From Tannerella sp. (GTDB lineage: Bacteria; Bacteroidota; Bacteroidia; Bacteroidales; Tannerellaceae), in contig JAIRLL010000330.1 in the NCBI GenBank assembly GCA_031259505.1, positions 1 through 6,043 of the forward strand: 6,043 nt of DNA, read 5' to 3'. Shown one piece after another: positions 5,111 through 6,043 of the stretch. The first letter of the stretch is position 1. Each line of letters begins with the position of its first letter. The notes under the pieces were generated by a model, which searched no databases, was not told where the DNA came from, and was given only the letters and a program-made list of their open reading frames with translations. Position numbers and translations under genes: made by a program.

Positions 5111-6043
5111 ATGAAAAAGTTTTCTCTATTTTTAGTAGCGCTGGGGGCATGCCTGCTTACGTTTCCGGAAGAAGTAAAGGCAGCGCCTGACACAGCCAGT
5201 TACAGGCTGATCGTTCAGTATTTCGACAGCATTCAGATAAAGTATATCGTGCGTCACGGCCTCGACGAATGGTGGACTACCATCGGCGATGTTCCCATTG
5301 GCGTGGCGAAAGGCGGCAACAACGATTCCGTTACCGGACAGATTTACTGCATCGACGCCACCGTGCCCTTTCATTCCTACTCCGGCGTGAAGACTTCGTG
5401 GCCGGATGGCGTGACAACCGATTCGGTAAGAAACTACGTCGTGGCCACTCCTTTTCAGTATTCGGATGCCTTGCGGACAAACCTGGATGCAATCCTGTGG
5501 CTTACCGTCAACGGCTATACCGGTCACAATCTTACTGCTATTCAAGGCAATTACGGCACGAATATAGACAGCACGATTGCGCTGATGGCCACCAAGATTG
5601 CGATATGGCACTATACCAACGAGAGGGATTTCTCGTTGGCGTCAACAAGCCTGGACACCAAAGACCCTGCCCGCGCAGCAGTGATGCGTCAACTGGTGGA
5701 TGCGTTAATCAGGGATGCAAAAGTCGGGGCAACAACATTCGCAAGCCTTAATGTGTCCATTGCAAAGAGTACAAGCCCTGCCGCCGGGTTCTTTCCGATA
5801 ACTCTTGGACCTCCTGAACCCGTGGGCGATTATTATTATTATTATGGTCCCTTTGTGGTTAATGAGTCGGTTTCAAATGGCAGTGGCACTTTCAAATTAG
5901 ACAGTATATTTCTTAGTGTTGGAGGCGTGGCGTCGGAAGGCGTTAAGTTTGTTAAGAACAGTTACGGAACTCCGTCCACCAATATTCCGCTGTCCGAAGC
6001 CGATATGTACGGAACCAGTCAGAAGCAGCCTTACGTGAACAAC
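5111..6043 (+). CDS. Exported thioester-domain-like (TED) surface protein, N-terminal part; thioester Gln replaced by Lys
   Basis: The frame opens with ATG at 5111 and is still open after 311 codons. Residues 1-24 are a Sec signal peptide (KK, hydrophobic core 4-18, V-K-A cleavage). LGAC at 11-14 resembles a lipobox, but hydrophobic residues follow and the A-site at 24 fits better. The mature part resembles TED domains of bacterial adhesins: YCID at 79-82, AILWLTVNGY at 127-136 and ATKIAIWHYTN at 160-170. In known TEDs a Cys in the YC motif and a Gln in TQxAIW form an internal thioester that bonds covalently to host proteins. Here Cys80 is kept, the only cysteine of the mature part seen, but the Gln position is Lys162 (AAG). 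Residues 241-245 are five Tyr, followed by GPFVVNES, which seems to open a second, beta-rich domain. The ATG at 5104 is out of frame and soon stops. Surface anchoring must be encoded beyond the window. Confidence 0.75.
   Translation, partial: MKKFSLFLVALGACLLTFPEEVKAAPDTASYRLIVQYFDSIQIKYIVRHGLDEWWTTIGDVPIGVAKGGNNDSVTGQIYCIDATVPFHSYSGVKTSWPDGVTTDSVRNYVVATPFQYSDALRTNLDAILWLTVNGYTGHNLTAIQGNYGTNIDSTIALMATKIAIWHYTNERDFSLASTSLDTKDPARAAVMRQLVDALIRDAKVGATTFASLNVSIAKSTSPAAGFFPITLGPPEPVGDYYYYYGPFVVNESVSNGSGTFKLDSIFLSVGGVASEGVKFVKNSYGTPSTNIPLSEADMYGTSQKQPYVNN
5831..5845 (+). repeat. (TAT)5 trinucleotide repeat encoding five tyrosines
   Basis: Five consecutive TAT codons encode Tyr241-Tyr245 at the junction between the TED-like domain and the next segment. 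Slippage in whole units would change the number of Tyr without breaking the frame, so this is not a classical on/off phase-variation tract. Confidence 0.6.

Noticed and set aside
5141..5152. Lipobox LGAC in the TED-like protein
   Set aside because: The hydrophobic stretch before it is short, residues after the Cys are hydrophobic rather than the acidic or polar ones usual in exported Bacteroidota lipoproteins, and V-K-A at 22-24 is a better signal peptidase I site.
5132..5751. Open frames on both strands overlapping the TED-like gene
   Set aside because: Both overlap the frame with signal peptide and TED motifs and have no domain of their own.

Overview
The window looks like chromosomal DNA of a member of the Bacteroidota, most likely Bacteroidales. 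This rests on promoter-like sequences of the Bacteroides type (TTTG, 19-21 bases, TAnnTTTG) before several genes, the near absence of Shine-Dalgarno sequences, A/T-rich intergenic DNA against coding DNA of roughly balanced composition, and a gene type (GH3 fused to a serine hydrolase) I know chiefly from this phylum. I cannot support a genus.

Layout from left to right. (1) 1-461, minus strand: the N-terminal 153 codons of a Tat-exported protein resembling GH116/GBA2-type glycosidases, cut by the window edge, with a good promoter at 555-587. (2) 670-1410, minus: a PlsC-family lysophospholipid acyltransferase with all its key motifs. (3) 1548-1715, plus: a 55-residue protein with two membrane segments, transcribed away from plsC. 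The gap between them holds a perfect 18-base palindrome. (4) 1716-1784: a short convergent gap with a large inverted repeat that runs into the stop codon of the next gene. (5) 1785-4787, minus: a 1000-residue exported fusion of a NagZ-like GH3 beta-N-acetylglucosaminidase and a beta-lactamase-fold serine hydrolase. (6) 4788-5110: a divergent intergenic region with promoter-like sequences for both flanking genes and a roughly 140-base leader for the right-hand one. (7) 5111-6043, plus: the first 311 codons of an exported protein resembling thioester-domain (TED) surface adhesins, still open at the window end.

The genes do not form one operon. They are mostly single units around the envelope: carbohydrate breakdown (GH116-like), phospholipid synthesis (PlsC), cell-wall fragment processing (GH3 plus hydrolase) and a possible surface adhesin. 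The two points most worth a second look are active-site departures. The TED-like protein has Lys where the thioester-forming Gln is expected, although its Cys is kept as the only cysteine of the mature part seen. The serine-hydrolase domain of the fusion has Cys in the third position of the Tyr-x-Asn motif. I see no tRNA, rRNA, CRISPR array, insertion sequence or phage gene.
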